From Apostichopus japonicus (taxonomy: Eukaryota; Echinodermata; Holothuroidea; Aspidochirotida; Stichopodidae), in NCBI RefSeq assembly GCF_037975245.1, contig NC_092570.1:14033001-14097000 (forward strand): a stretch of DNA of 64,000 nucleotides, written 5' to 3'. The translations under genes were made by a program, and so were the position numbers. Below the pieces are notes generated by a model, which made no database searches, was not told the origin of the DNA, and was given only the letters and a program-made list of their open reading frames with translations. Shown here piece after piece: positions 52,287 to 62,509 of this stretch; within the stretch, counting starts at the first letter, position 1, and every line of letters begins with the position of its first letter.

Positions 52287-54750
52287 AAACAGAAGCCTTC
52301 CTCGTTGGTTTGATTTACATGTATTAATATACTAGTGATAGTACTGCAGATAACTTGGTCACACAGCTACTGCAGATAACCGTCACAGACGGGACAGACC
52401 ATCTGTAGGAATCTCATCCCTACACGATTTGTACTGGGGATGCGATATTGTACTATATCGATCGTGTTGTTTTATGCAATATTGGCACTCAAATTGCCGC
52501 CCACCTCACACCTCTTGAAAATGAGTTCGTTGGCATGCATGCCTTCATGGGCGGGTGATTGGGGGGCGGGGGGGGGGGGAGAACAAGAATATACGGTGGA
52601 CTTTGAAGTGGGGGGGGGGGTTGAAACGTAATGTGTGTGTACATGTCGGTTTGAACAAAATAATGTGTCACGACCTCCTAAACCGTAAAGCCGATGGGTG
52701 AGTGGTGCGAAGTATTGCTTCTGTGACTCATGACGTCATAGGTTAAATAACCATCAACAACAAAGATTAAGCAGTTTGGCAATTATGAACGTACGGAAAT
52801 GACAAAACGGCAGAAATTCTTAATCAGTTTGCAACTCATTATTTAATGTAGTAAAACGACAAAGGTCACGTGATCAAAGCAGGGAGTTGTTCCATAACAC
52901 TTCCCTGGTCGAAGGAGGTCAACAGGTCATACATAGTAACATTTCTACGAAAGTGTTTCTGATATCGTGGCTACCTTGCCGCAGCTGTTGGGAAGCGAAC
53001 CCAATTTAAATCAAATTACTCACGCTGTATATTTATGCTATAACCTAGATCCAGGCTCAATTCGCACTGAAGGTTTGTTGGTATTAGTGATAATGCATTC
53101 ACAGGAAAGCCATCTTTCTTCATATGGCAGTCTCTGGCCAGCTAACTTAGGCACCTAAATAAGACTAAGAGGAATAATGCACTGAGAAAAAGAATAACAC
53201 GTAGTATCTTGAAGTACTCAACCATTTGTGTTTTATGAAGTATAGTAACGATCGAATTCGAGATGTGAGAGCTGTAAAGGTTATTATTAACATTTACTCT
53301 AAAGTGCCTAATGTCAAGAAATGGTTTCTTTCACGCGAACTACCACAAAAATTGTGGTCATAATGTGTGCTCTTTAGTCTAGTTATTTGTAACGTTACTT
53401 TCTCTGTTGCATACCTACTGTGTAATAGGGCTGTAGGCGAATCGTAATCGATCGCTTACGAAGAGTTTGTACGCATTATGTTTAAGTATAATAAAACGAT
53501 TGTTTTCTGAGACCACTCTCAGATTCCTTAGTACGTGCTGTAAATAATACGTTTATATCATGTGCGCTATTTCTTTTTAGTCTAAAGTATACTTCTTGTG
53601 AGCCTGTTTATAAATGTGTATGTGGTAATAACATGCTGAGTCCTTGTGAAGGAGCGCCACCTATTAAGATATCGTTAGAATTGTGTAGGTCTCGCACCAC
53701 AATTAATTGTTCCATTGACTTACACACTAAACTCGTCACTTTCAAGACCTGCCAAAGAATAGATAGAAGTTTTCAACTAATATATCCTACCCACCACATG
53801 ATAGCTGAGATCTTGGCCTATCATGGCACTTGCAAACTTCTATATCATGACCGTTTAGATTTTGAGCTATACAGAAGAGGAGCAAGTTCAGCATACTGAA
53901 CCCCCACCCTTCCATCTGCTCGCGCGGAGTAATATAAACATTAAACCAAAGACTTTCTAAACTGGTTTGTTTCACCTTCGATCATCCCTATATGTTCACA
54001 CCATCTGTACTTTAAATTAAGCTCTTTCATATAAAGGCAGAACAAACAACGATGGTAACTGATAACATGCTTAAACATTCATTACGTTAGGTACTTAAAC
54101 CTCTTTTCTCCGAACCTTTCGAGCGGATGTACACTACTCTAATTGTAGTGCGATATACCTGTAGACTATAAATTCTACTCAAAATGGCTGCGCCCGTGCA
54201 CCGTTAAGATTATTGGTTAAGCATATAATTATTGTGCTGAATATTGAGCTGAATATGGTAAATAATGTACAGTGTCATAGTATGTCTTCTATGAACATCT
54301 CGGAGGTTATTGAACTGCATTTGTCAGTTGTTTACCTTAAAGATGCCGTACCTCAAATTAACATAGTCATGAGTTTTAGTTTTACGAATCGTATTCGTGA
54401 TCAGTCGACGGTAAATCGAGTTGGATAAGTACGATGTCATAATTGTGTTAATTGTGTACGGTTGTTGTTTAGAGGCAGCTGTGCCATAACTTAAAAGGAT
54501 TATCTGGTGGCCCAAAGAAGTTACCTTAAAAAATAGTAAATAATTTTCCAAACATGTTGTCGAAGTATGAGAACGCTAATGTTGCGTTTGACAGAGAAAC
54601 GATTTTTTAATCGTTAAGGATAGACATTTCAAATATGATTTGAACAGTACAATACGTGACGTCAGCTCTGCCATAGCAGATTGCGTCATAACCCACCCTC
54701 CGCACAGTACCTATACGGTAATCACAACAAAAACAGCGTTTGTATACAGA
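52287..54750. other. Intergenic sequence, nothing firm recognised
   Basis: Contains G runs near 52570 and 52610, an imperfect hairpin near 52880, and an 88-codon open frame at 53633-53899 (+) that resembles no family I know and lacks supporting splice or codon evidence. Confidence 0.35.
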
Positions 54751-54754
54751 TAAA

Positions 54755-55265
54755 TTTCTTCCTTAATTTCCGGTGAAATTTCTTAAAAATTAGATATGTT
54801 TTCAAAAACTCCTTAAGCCGCCATGTACTTGAGCGGTGGTTCCGTGGTCTTTGTGTAACACAAGGTAAATTTTAACAGCAGACTCTGAGTTGTTCAGGCT
54901 ATACATCGCGCTATCCAGCTCCAACGCGAAAAATGTTCGCATGTAGGCTGTACTCAAACGTTGACAATCGGACAGTTCTGCGAAGCCTAAGCTTCGCAGT
55001 GCTATATTCTGCTCTGACAACGATTCGATCAATTTCTTCAATAATTTCCGGTGAAATTTCTTATAAAGTAGATATGATTTAAAAAACTCCTTAAGCCGCA
55101 ATATATGTAGTAGATCGGTGGTTTCGTGGTCTTTGTGTAACACAAGATAAGTTTTAACAGCAGGCTCTTCGTTGTTTATACATCGCGGTATCCAGCTCCA
55201 GCGCGAAGAATGTTCGCGTGTATAGGCTATTCTAACGTTTACAATCGGACAGTTCTGCGATGACA
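54755..55265 (-). repeat. Diverged two-copy tandem duplication, partly open
   Basis: Segments ~54755-54988 and ~55030-55263 are collinear (TTTCCGGTGAAATTTCTTA, CTCCTTAAGCCGC, GTGGTCTTTGTGTAACACAA, CGGACAGTTCTGCG). On the minus strand a 158-codon frame runs through both and shows the repeat in protein (KTYLVLHKDHETT versus KIYLVLHKDHGTT). Both copies keep similar peptides despite DNA divergence, so a small repeated protein is possible, but no start context or family supports it. Confidence 0.5.
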
Positions 55266-56136
55266 TCGATCCCGCCAAGTTTCATCTTTCGGTTTAACGA
55301 ATACTTTATAAGATTCCTTTTACTGTTAATTTGATCCGTGAATTTTATTTCAGCGATTTCGAAGAACAGTTAATGAACTGTGGTTTGAGTGTGAGTGTAC
55401 TATGTGTAACGCTATACAAGTACACCAACTGAGCATCGTAGTATATACGTTCGCGAGTATGTACGTTATATATATGAGGCAATTCAATGTGCTTACACGT
55501 GAGTTAATTTGCTGCGGAATTGGGAGTGCTAACTTCAAGTCGCCTGGTTTGCCTATCTGCAAGCACTACGTCAATCACCATATTGAAGCGTTCGAACAAA
55601 CGGTACTTTTGGTGAGAAACTGGTGAATTTGAAAACCAGATTTCTACAAGAAGAACACGTCGAATGGGGACAATTTTTACATGGTTAGAAAGAGAAAAAT
55701 AATAACTACAAGGACAATGTATCAAAATCTTCCACCAGACAATTCCTTTAAGTGTTACCTCCACTACTTGTTTAATTCTAAAGTGTTATTTTATGAATCC
55801 TTGAAGGTGTAATGCATGCGTTATATAATTAAAATGTGTCATAGCCATTTTTTCATTCGTGAGATATTTTAAAGTTGTTTCATAGACCTATTTATTATGT
55901 ATAAGGAGGTATTGAATCTTAACTGTTGATTCAAGTCTGAGGTTACATTTATGGACTTGTATACAAGTATATAAGTATACAAGTATAAAAGTATACTTGT
56001 ATAGTATACTTATGATTTTTTTTTCATATGTTATAACCAAAAGTTCCCAGGGCTTACGAATCCGTCTGGTGGGTTATACCACCGTCCTCTCTTATAATGC
56101 TTTCATTTATTTTACTGGCTTTTACACCCAGTAAAT
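55266..56136. other. AT-rich intergenic sequence
   Basis: No supported gene. A short palindromic run of TATACTTGTATA-type sequence lies near 55960-56010. Confidence 0.4.
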
Positions 56137-56459
56137 CAAGGGCATAGGAACCGGGGGGCTGGGGGCGCCAGCCCCCCAGTGAAAAATGTGGAGGGGCGGA
56201 AGTATCATTCCGCCCCCCCCCCCACACTTCGCAAGTCGAAAAACCCCTTTTTCATTTCCAAATGAGAAAAAGCACCAAATTGCATCTAAGGCCAGGTGAA
56301 AATACAAAATTAAGTTTACAAAATGGAGTGGGTGTTGAAGTGTGCTATATTGCACCAAATTGCATCTGAGGCCACCCCCTCCTCTTAGACCCCTCCCCCA
56401 GGCCGGCCATCAGTCTTCAGCCCCCCCCCCCCACTCAAAAGTAACTTCCTACGCCACTG
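56137..56459 (-). mobile_element. hAT MITE copy with both ends, abutting a SINE
   Basis: Starts CAAGGGCATAGGAACC and ends CTTCCTACGCCACTG; same family as 27531-27887, reversed. Flanks CAGTAAAT and TCAGTGGT do not match, so no duplication is evident. The right flank is the interior of SINE B, whose 5' end is missing on the left, which points to a deletion or recombination at the insertion. Confidence 0.8.
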
Positions 56460-56697
56460 TCAGTGGTTATCCCATATACCTTCCAATCATAAGGTCCCCG
56501 GTTGGAGTCATTCCAAGATTAATGTATGTAGTCCAGTTACAGAGTTGTTGACAATCGACAATTCATAATCATGGACGTTAAATATGAATGTAAGAGACTG
56601 CATGACTTCGGTCAGCTTTCGGCTTTGATAAGCCAAGGAGGCTTTTTCGCGAGTTCCTGCTTGCAGGAGGATCTAAAATACATAAATACATACAAAT
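56460..56697 (+). mobile_element. tRNA-derived SINE, type B, 5' truncated
   Basis: Begins within the A box (TCAGTGGTTA), has CCCCGGTTGGAGTCATTCCA as B-box region, then the same body and AAATACATAAATACATAC tail as the copy at 35202-35446. Confidence 0.75.
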
Positions 56698-56716
56698 AAT
56701 TATATGTCCGATAATT

Positions 56717-58374
56717 ACTTTCTTTATGTATAAATAATTATGCATAAAAGAGTAAGCCAGGCAGATTAGGAGACCCGTGTATGTGTCTTCTCATTTGTTT
56801 TCTCATGATTCCAGCGGTAGTGATAAGAATATCGAACATCCATGCCAGAGAGCCAAACTTCTTTGTGAGGACGTGCTGTTTATTGAGGTATTAAAAGGGC
56901 CCGCAACGTGACATTCGTAACAAAACAAAATGGGCAACCAGGATATTTGCCGATACTTTCATAGAATTAGCTTGAGGAGTTTTGTTGGTTTGACGACTGC
57001 ATATATGTATATGTTATAACCGAAAAATTTTTAGAATACAATTGTAAGATACATGTGGTAGTATGTATGTGCAGGCTATGCACAGTCACGTTTAAAGATA
57101 TATGCTGTATTAGAAAAATGTCAGATATTCAGATATGGCCCCCTTTGCTTTTTTTTTTGCTTTCTATTGCTTTCTATCAACACCCTGGAGGAAATTTACC
57201 TCACTGGACATTCAATCATCTTGTGTGTCCATTTATTAGAATGTCATGAGAACAATTTGAATAGTTAAAACCTCTCTTTTTGAACACTTCTAGCAAGTAC
57301 TTTAGCATGCTATCATTACAGACGAACATATCATGAACAGTACGCAGCTGACTGTCTCGTTAAAATTTACCAGTGGGTACAACTTGTTAAGTTGTACACT
57401 TAAATGTGACGTATATGGGCGTTTTAATTATACCTTAATCGCGTTCTGTGTATATTCGATATTTCCGACGTTTAAGTTAATCTTAATCATCTCTTATAAA
57501 TTCCGAATCTTGATTGAGTCAACGTAAGCGAAGTGTGCAAATTGATGTAATCATGCTGTACTGACACTCGTGGTTTGTGTATATATGCTCTGGAATTACC
57601 GACGCGTAAGTGAATCGTAATCTGCCCGTAAATTTAGAATTCAGTGGAGAATACATTGAACGTAAACGAAATGCGTAAGTTAGTGTAATCATGTTGTAAT
57701 CCCGTGGTGGGCATTCTTCTGAATTTCCGACGTGTATATCCTAAACATGCCGTACTGTTCCTGTTTCAGTTTCAATCAACATTAACGTGATGCTCAAGTT
57801 TGGCGTAAATTTGTTGTAAACGCGTTGTATCTATGCTACGAGTTTCCGATGTGTAAGATAATCGTAATCGTGTCGTAAACTTCTTCGTGACGAGTGTAAG
57901 GTCAACCTAAACGAGGAGAAGAAAAAGTTTTAATAAATAAAAAGTAATTATTAACTTCCGATATGTAAGTTGTCATAAACGTAACGGAAATCTGTTGTTC
58001 CGCGTTTGCATGGTTTACGGAAATGTAATCACATCATAAACGCGTTGTTCCAAATGTACGGGTTTCCGATGTTTAAGGCGACCGTAAGCAAGACGTAAAT
58101 TTCTTCGTGACTAGTTTAAGGTCAACCTAAACGAGGAGAAGAAATAAGTTTTAATAAATAAAAAAAGTAATTATTAACTTCCGATATGTAAGTTGTCATA
58201 AACGTAACGGAAATCTTTTGTTCCGTGTTTACAATGTTTACGGATGCGTAATCACATCGTAAACGCGTTGTTCCAAAATGTACGGGTTTCCGATGTTTAA
58301 GGTGACCGTAAGCAAGACGTAAACATCCAAGGACTGTGCTTACGATAACTTAAATGCGTGTCTTTTTCCCGTGT
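56717..58374. repeat. Duplicated 1.7-kb block, copy 2
   Basis: Collinear with 50395-52074. Compared with copy 1 it lacks about 250 bp around 57775 (51460-51690 in copy 1) and has gained an internal ~215-bp tandem duplication (about 57880-58095 and 58095-58320). The right edge falls inside the 3' end of the Ig-like gene. Confidence 0.88.
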
Positions 58375-59626
58375 CTGTTCCCGAAGGCAACTTGTCATCG
58401 TCATCGGCGTTGCTATCCTTAGGCGGTGATCCCAGGGAGACGACCTGCTGCAACTTGATGAACAAATAAAGTACTACGATAATTAATATGCAGACAATTA
58501 CTGAAACGATGGTCATGAGTATTATCAAAACAACTCCAATCCTGGTTGAGGTCTCAGAATGACGGCCAGAATTTGGTGCAGACCTTTCATTTGACGAAGA
58601 AGCGATGACATTTGTCTGTGTATCATAAGTAGCACATATCACTTTGTGCATGCCATTACTATCAACGAATGGTTCCTGGATTTCCAACGTGGTCATTCCT
58701 GGTTGCTGTGTAATATTTATTGTCGGGTTTCCTTCTACCGGGTGGTAGCTGAAATCCAGTACATTACCACTGGTCGCCATTACGGTCCAGTACATCAAAC
58801 GTGGTGGGTCACTAGTACATACAAACGACAGTTTACCATCGTCCTCACTTGCGAAAGTTGGGGGTGTCAAGGAGACGGTCAATGCCTTTGTAATATTCAG
58901 TGTTAAGTTGATTTCTTTGCAACCTTGTATAGGTTCGTCTTGATTATCCGGACTACTCTTCCTTTCAGTCCCAAACTGTAATGGACGTAAATCGCAAGTG
59001 ACATCTAACTGGTTCATTCCGAAAGGAACGTGAAAAAAGGGATTTGATGAACTCAGGTAAACTTCACATGGGGCATCTGTTACATATGAGATCGAATAGT
59101 CGGATTGTTCAACAAAGTAATATCCATCACAAAACATTGATACTTGCTCCCCTGCATAGACACGAGAACCAACACTCGACGCAATCAGATAATAATCTTT
59201 GCTTTCTTCTTGCATAACCACTTCAGTGATAACATCGATAGTGTACGATCGTTGCCGACCGGATGAGTTGGTAACTGAAAACCGAGCTCGACAAGTATAG
59301 TTCCCCAGAAAGTAATTGACATCCCTATTCTTTGAGAATGTGTTTGTCCATGTAGTTCCATTACTCGTTACGTTTCCAAGTGCTTTTCCATCCTTCAAAA
59401 TCTTCACGTCTTTTAGTGTTCCTGTAACATTTTTGACGGTACAAATAAAAGATGTCAGTTCTGGAGATTTACCGTAGAGCGTGTATCGCTGCACTCCCGA
59501 TTTCGCGACAAACGTCCCTTTAACAGTTACATCTATGGCCTTCTCCAGTCTCGCGTTCACAGAAATGTGAAGAAAACTGTAAAACAAAATAACAGTGATA
59601 TGATTCAGAAAAATAGATGATTCCAT
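58340..59626 (-). CDS. Ig-like type I membrane protein, intronless
   Basis: A single open frame of 428 codons from ATG 59626. Predicted layout: signal peptide (~1-25, FLNHITVILFYSFLHISVNA); three Cys-containing Ig-like regions, the first with FICTVKN and NYTCRARF, the third with LSFVCTSDPPRLMYW and HKVICATY; about eight N-glycosylation sequons; one membrane helix (~363-390, IGVVLIILMTIVSVIVCILI...); and a tail of about 36 residues with an acidic NADDDDK stretch. This is a cell-surface receptor or adhesion architecture; no ITIM or ITAM is evident. The absence of introns is unusual for Ig-domain genes and suggests a retrocopy or lineage-specific origin. The final ~11 codons (TGKRHAFKLS and stop) lie within the duplicated block ending at 58374. 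An in-frame TTG at 59653 is a less likely start. Confidence 0.75.
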   Translation of the reverse strand: MESSIFLNHITVILFYSFLHISVNARLEKAIDVTVKGTFVAKSGVQRYTLYGKSPELTSFICTVKNVTGTLKDVKILKDGKALGNVTSNGTTWTNTFSKNRDVNYFLGNYTCRARFSVTNSSGRQRSYTIDVITEVVMQEESKDYYLIASSVGSRVYAGEQVSMFCDGYYFVEQSDYSISYVTDAPCEVYLSSSNPFFHVPFGMNQLDVTCDLRPLQFGTERKSSPDNQDEPIQGCKEINLTLNITKALTVSLTPPTFASEDDGKLSFVCTSDPPRLMYWTVMATSGNVLDFSYHPVEGNPTINITQQPGMTTLEIQEPFVDSNGMHKVICATYDTQTNVIASSSNERSAPNSGRHSETSTRIGVVLIILMTIVSVIVCILIIVVLYLFIKLQQVVSLGSPPKDSNADDDDKLPSGTDTGKRHAFKLS

Positions 59627-61150
59627 AGTTGAACTTCTGACAATAAAAATCAACTTTCTTTAACTTTATTTAAGATAGACGTGAGGTTGGATTGAATCTG
59701 TATAACTTTCTACCGACTATCGTTCGCCACACACGAGTTAGTAGTGACATAAATAACTATATAACGAAACTGTTATATTACAAGATCCTTGTGTCAGTTC
59801 TTTTTTCCCCTCGTTGTTATTATTAAAGGGATTGTGTGGTAGCATAGTTGATTGTTTGTAGAAAAACGCTCTTTATGTTTCTGTATCACGGTAAGTGAAC
59901 ATCATGGTATGCTAAGTATATATGAATGTTAGGCATATTTGAACAGAAAGGTTAACGTGGAAACGATTCCGGATTTCCGTTTGAGTGACAACCTTGACTG
60001 TTTCTGTTAATCTTATGTATGTATTATTTTCAGTGTAAACCTTAAATTGTGACCTGTTCTTACGCTGTAATGCTAGTTATGCCGCGTGCAGAACACCGAA
60101 TGCTCAAATGGATGAAACGCAAAGTATAGACACGGGAATCTCATTTTCTAATATATACGCTGTGGAAATAAATAACATGATAGATCAATGACTATTGAAC
60201 TAATACACGTGTTTAACACTGGATGACAGAGCTGGTTTGTGAGTTCACATTTATGAGAACGAATGCAATTTCCAGAGTACCATCGAGAGTATGAGTACAG
60301 TGTTGCAAGTACGACTATGAGAACGCGCGTTCGAGAATCAGTTTGAGTACAAAAGCCACCTGAAATAGGATTACGAGTACGAATACAAAGCCACGAGTTT
60401 GATACGAGTACACAGCAATCGTAGTACGAGTATGCGAGTACAGTGTTGCAAGAACGATTATGAGAACGCATGTTCCAGAATCAGCCATTGAGTACAAAAG
60501 CCACCGGAAATAGGATTATGGGTACGATAACAAGGCCATTATAATAGCCTTGTGCGAGATCGTGAGGGTCGTGAGTACATAAAACTAAGCGTTTATATGT
60601 TCTTACTATATGTTTTCACATACATTCTTTAGTCTATATTGAAGAATGTAGGCTACGTGGGTATCGACTTTCAAGATTAGCAGGACGTTATAATTATCGC
60701 GTACCTTTTAATTGATAGCAGGATTTCTCTATTGAATTAATACTTACATCATTCTGCTTCTAAAATAACAACATCGCATGCTTGGTTGTAATAAATCGGT
60801 GCAAACTGCAAAGTTTTCCACGCTATCGTTTGCAGAATTTGTATATTATGTTTCAGGGCTGTAGTCAAGTCCAGTAGATTCGGTTCCAGAATCCGAAGAA
60901 CGGCGAGTCCAGGTAATCCGAGTATTTTTTTCAAATCCAATGCAGGCAAAGTTCAAGACATGTCTCAGTCCAGGGCAACCTATGTCCGTCATGTCTAAGT
61001 CCAAGTCCAGACTATGATCTAATACGCTACCACCAATCAACAACTCATGCACAAACGTCTTGCTCTTTCTTCCAGTAGTTTAAACAATAAACACTAAATT
61101 CCACACCTACATTAAGATGCAATGCATAAAATTGCTTAAAGTATCTGCTA
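59627..61150. other. Upstream flank of the Ig-like gene; local tandem duplication
   Basis: No coding exon recognised. 60285-60545 contains a two-copy duplication of about 145 bp with shared GTACAGTGTTGCAAG and GAGTACAAAAGCCACC. 60850-61020 is rich in AGTCCA/CAAGTCC-type words. Promoter elements of the Ig-like gene presumably lie near 59630-59900, but none is distinctive. Confidence 0.4.
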
Positions 61151-61362
61151 TAGTATCTGCTATATTATCTGCTATAGTATCTGCTATAGTATAGTATAGT
61201 ATAGTATAGTATAGTATAGTATAGTATAGTATAGTATAGTATAGTATCGTATCGTATAGTAAAGTATAGTATAGTATAGTACATTACAGTACAGTACAGT
61301 ACAGTACAGTATACTATACTATAGTATAGTATAGTATACTATACTATACTATAGTATTGCTT
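61150..61362. repeat. (TATAG)n pentanucleotide repeat
   Basis: A run of ATAGT units passes through GTACA variants and then into ATACT units, so the array partly changes strand sense near 61310. It is preceded by four TATCTGCTATAG-like units. Confidence 0.9.
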
Positions 61363-61980
61363 TAGTATTGTAAATGACTTGCTTCCTTTTCTTCTTTTCT
61401 TTCTTTTTTTTTCTTTGTTAATCATACTTATGAAATCGAGAATAATCACCATGCTAAAACATGACATTTATCAATTCCAAAAATATTTTTAAAAAACAGT
61501 AATTTGCATTTGGATAAAGGATTGGATTCCTAGTGCAGTTTAGGAAATAATAGATAACATGTGTTGTTCAACCACATGTGTTGGATCGGCTATAATCATG
61601 TCTTGTCAAATGCAAGTGGCATACACGTGGTTTGCCACCGAACAGACCCCTTTAAAGTTGTTTTTTTTCAGTTTAAATGTATGTTAATTAATTTATCGCT
61701 TTCTCGTCAAATTGTGTATGTATATCTTGAGTATTGTTGTTTCTATACCTCGTAGCAATATTATGTTTCTCGACTTTATTTCCTGGTTTCAGTTCAAAAT
61801 GTCGCCTACTTACTTCTCAAAATAAACGATACATACATCATTACATTAATATTGATAACAATTACTGATAATTAGAATGGAGAAGAGCATCGTTGTTAAA
61901 TTAATAAATCCCCAGAAACGGAAATAGACACCTAACCTGGAACTTCAACTATTGTTCAACAGTACAATGTTCTCACCATT

Positions 61981-61984
61981 ATAT

Positions 61985-62046
<62 letters not shown>
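61981..62046. repeat. (CA)n(TA)n microsatellite
   Basis: ACACAC run followed by TATATA run. Confidence 0.95.
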
Positions 62047-62048
<2 letters not shown>

Positions 62049-62189
62049 GACTCGACCACAGTGATTCTACTGGTGTGTGAATGCGTATAAATTGGCATGG
62101 TATAACTGTCAAAGAGTGCGTATAGTCCAAGTGTTATGATTGTACAGAGTGCACCACTGGTGCTTTAAATCTGACAATAAACACAGAAT

Positions 62190-62400
62190 AACCACTCTAT
62201 TTAGGCAAGCCAAGCCGTAAATAAGAAATAAATGTGTAGTAAGTGGTATTACAGATATATAGTAAATAAATAAAGAACAACACACCAACAACATCCACTT
62301 CACGACTGGTTTCGTCCTTTTGGGACTCATCAGGCGAAGGTAGGAATCGAACCCCCGGATCTTGTGTCACAAACCGAAGTCCGTACCACTGGACCAAAGT
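62190..62400 (-). mobile_element. tRNA-derived SINE, type C, with hammerhead-like core
   Basis: On the minus strand the head has TGGTCCAGTGGTACGGAC (A-box-like) and GGTTCGATTCC (B box). It is followed within about 10 nt by CTGATGAGTCCCAAAAGGAC and GAAAC. The element is bracketed by two direct copies of a ~105-bp segment (62055-62157 and 62397-62503) starting GTGATTCTACTGGTGTGTGA. Confidence 0.6.
62309..62333 (-). ncRNA. Hammerhead-ribozyme-like catalytic core
   Basis: CTGATGA, a 4-bp stem GTCC/GGAC with loop CAAAA, then GAAAC: all the conserved single-stranded blocks of a hammerhead with a standard stem II. Stems I and III and the NUH cleavage triplet are not clearly formed by the adjacent bases, so activity is unproven. 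Confidence 0.45.
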
Positions 62401-62509
62401 GATTCTACTGGTGTGTGAATTCGTATAAATTGGCTTAGTATAACTGGCATTGAGGGCGTATAGTCTAAAAGTTATGATTGTACAAAGTGCACTCCTGGTA
62501 CAATGATAA

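Noticed and set aside
53633-53899. 88-codon plus-strand frame starting MLSPCEGAPP
   Set aside because: No recognisable domain, and its length is compatible with chance in this much sequence. Kept only as a note in the intergenic entry.
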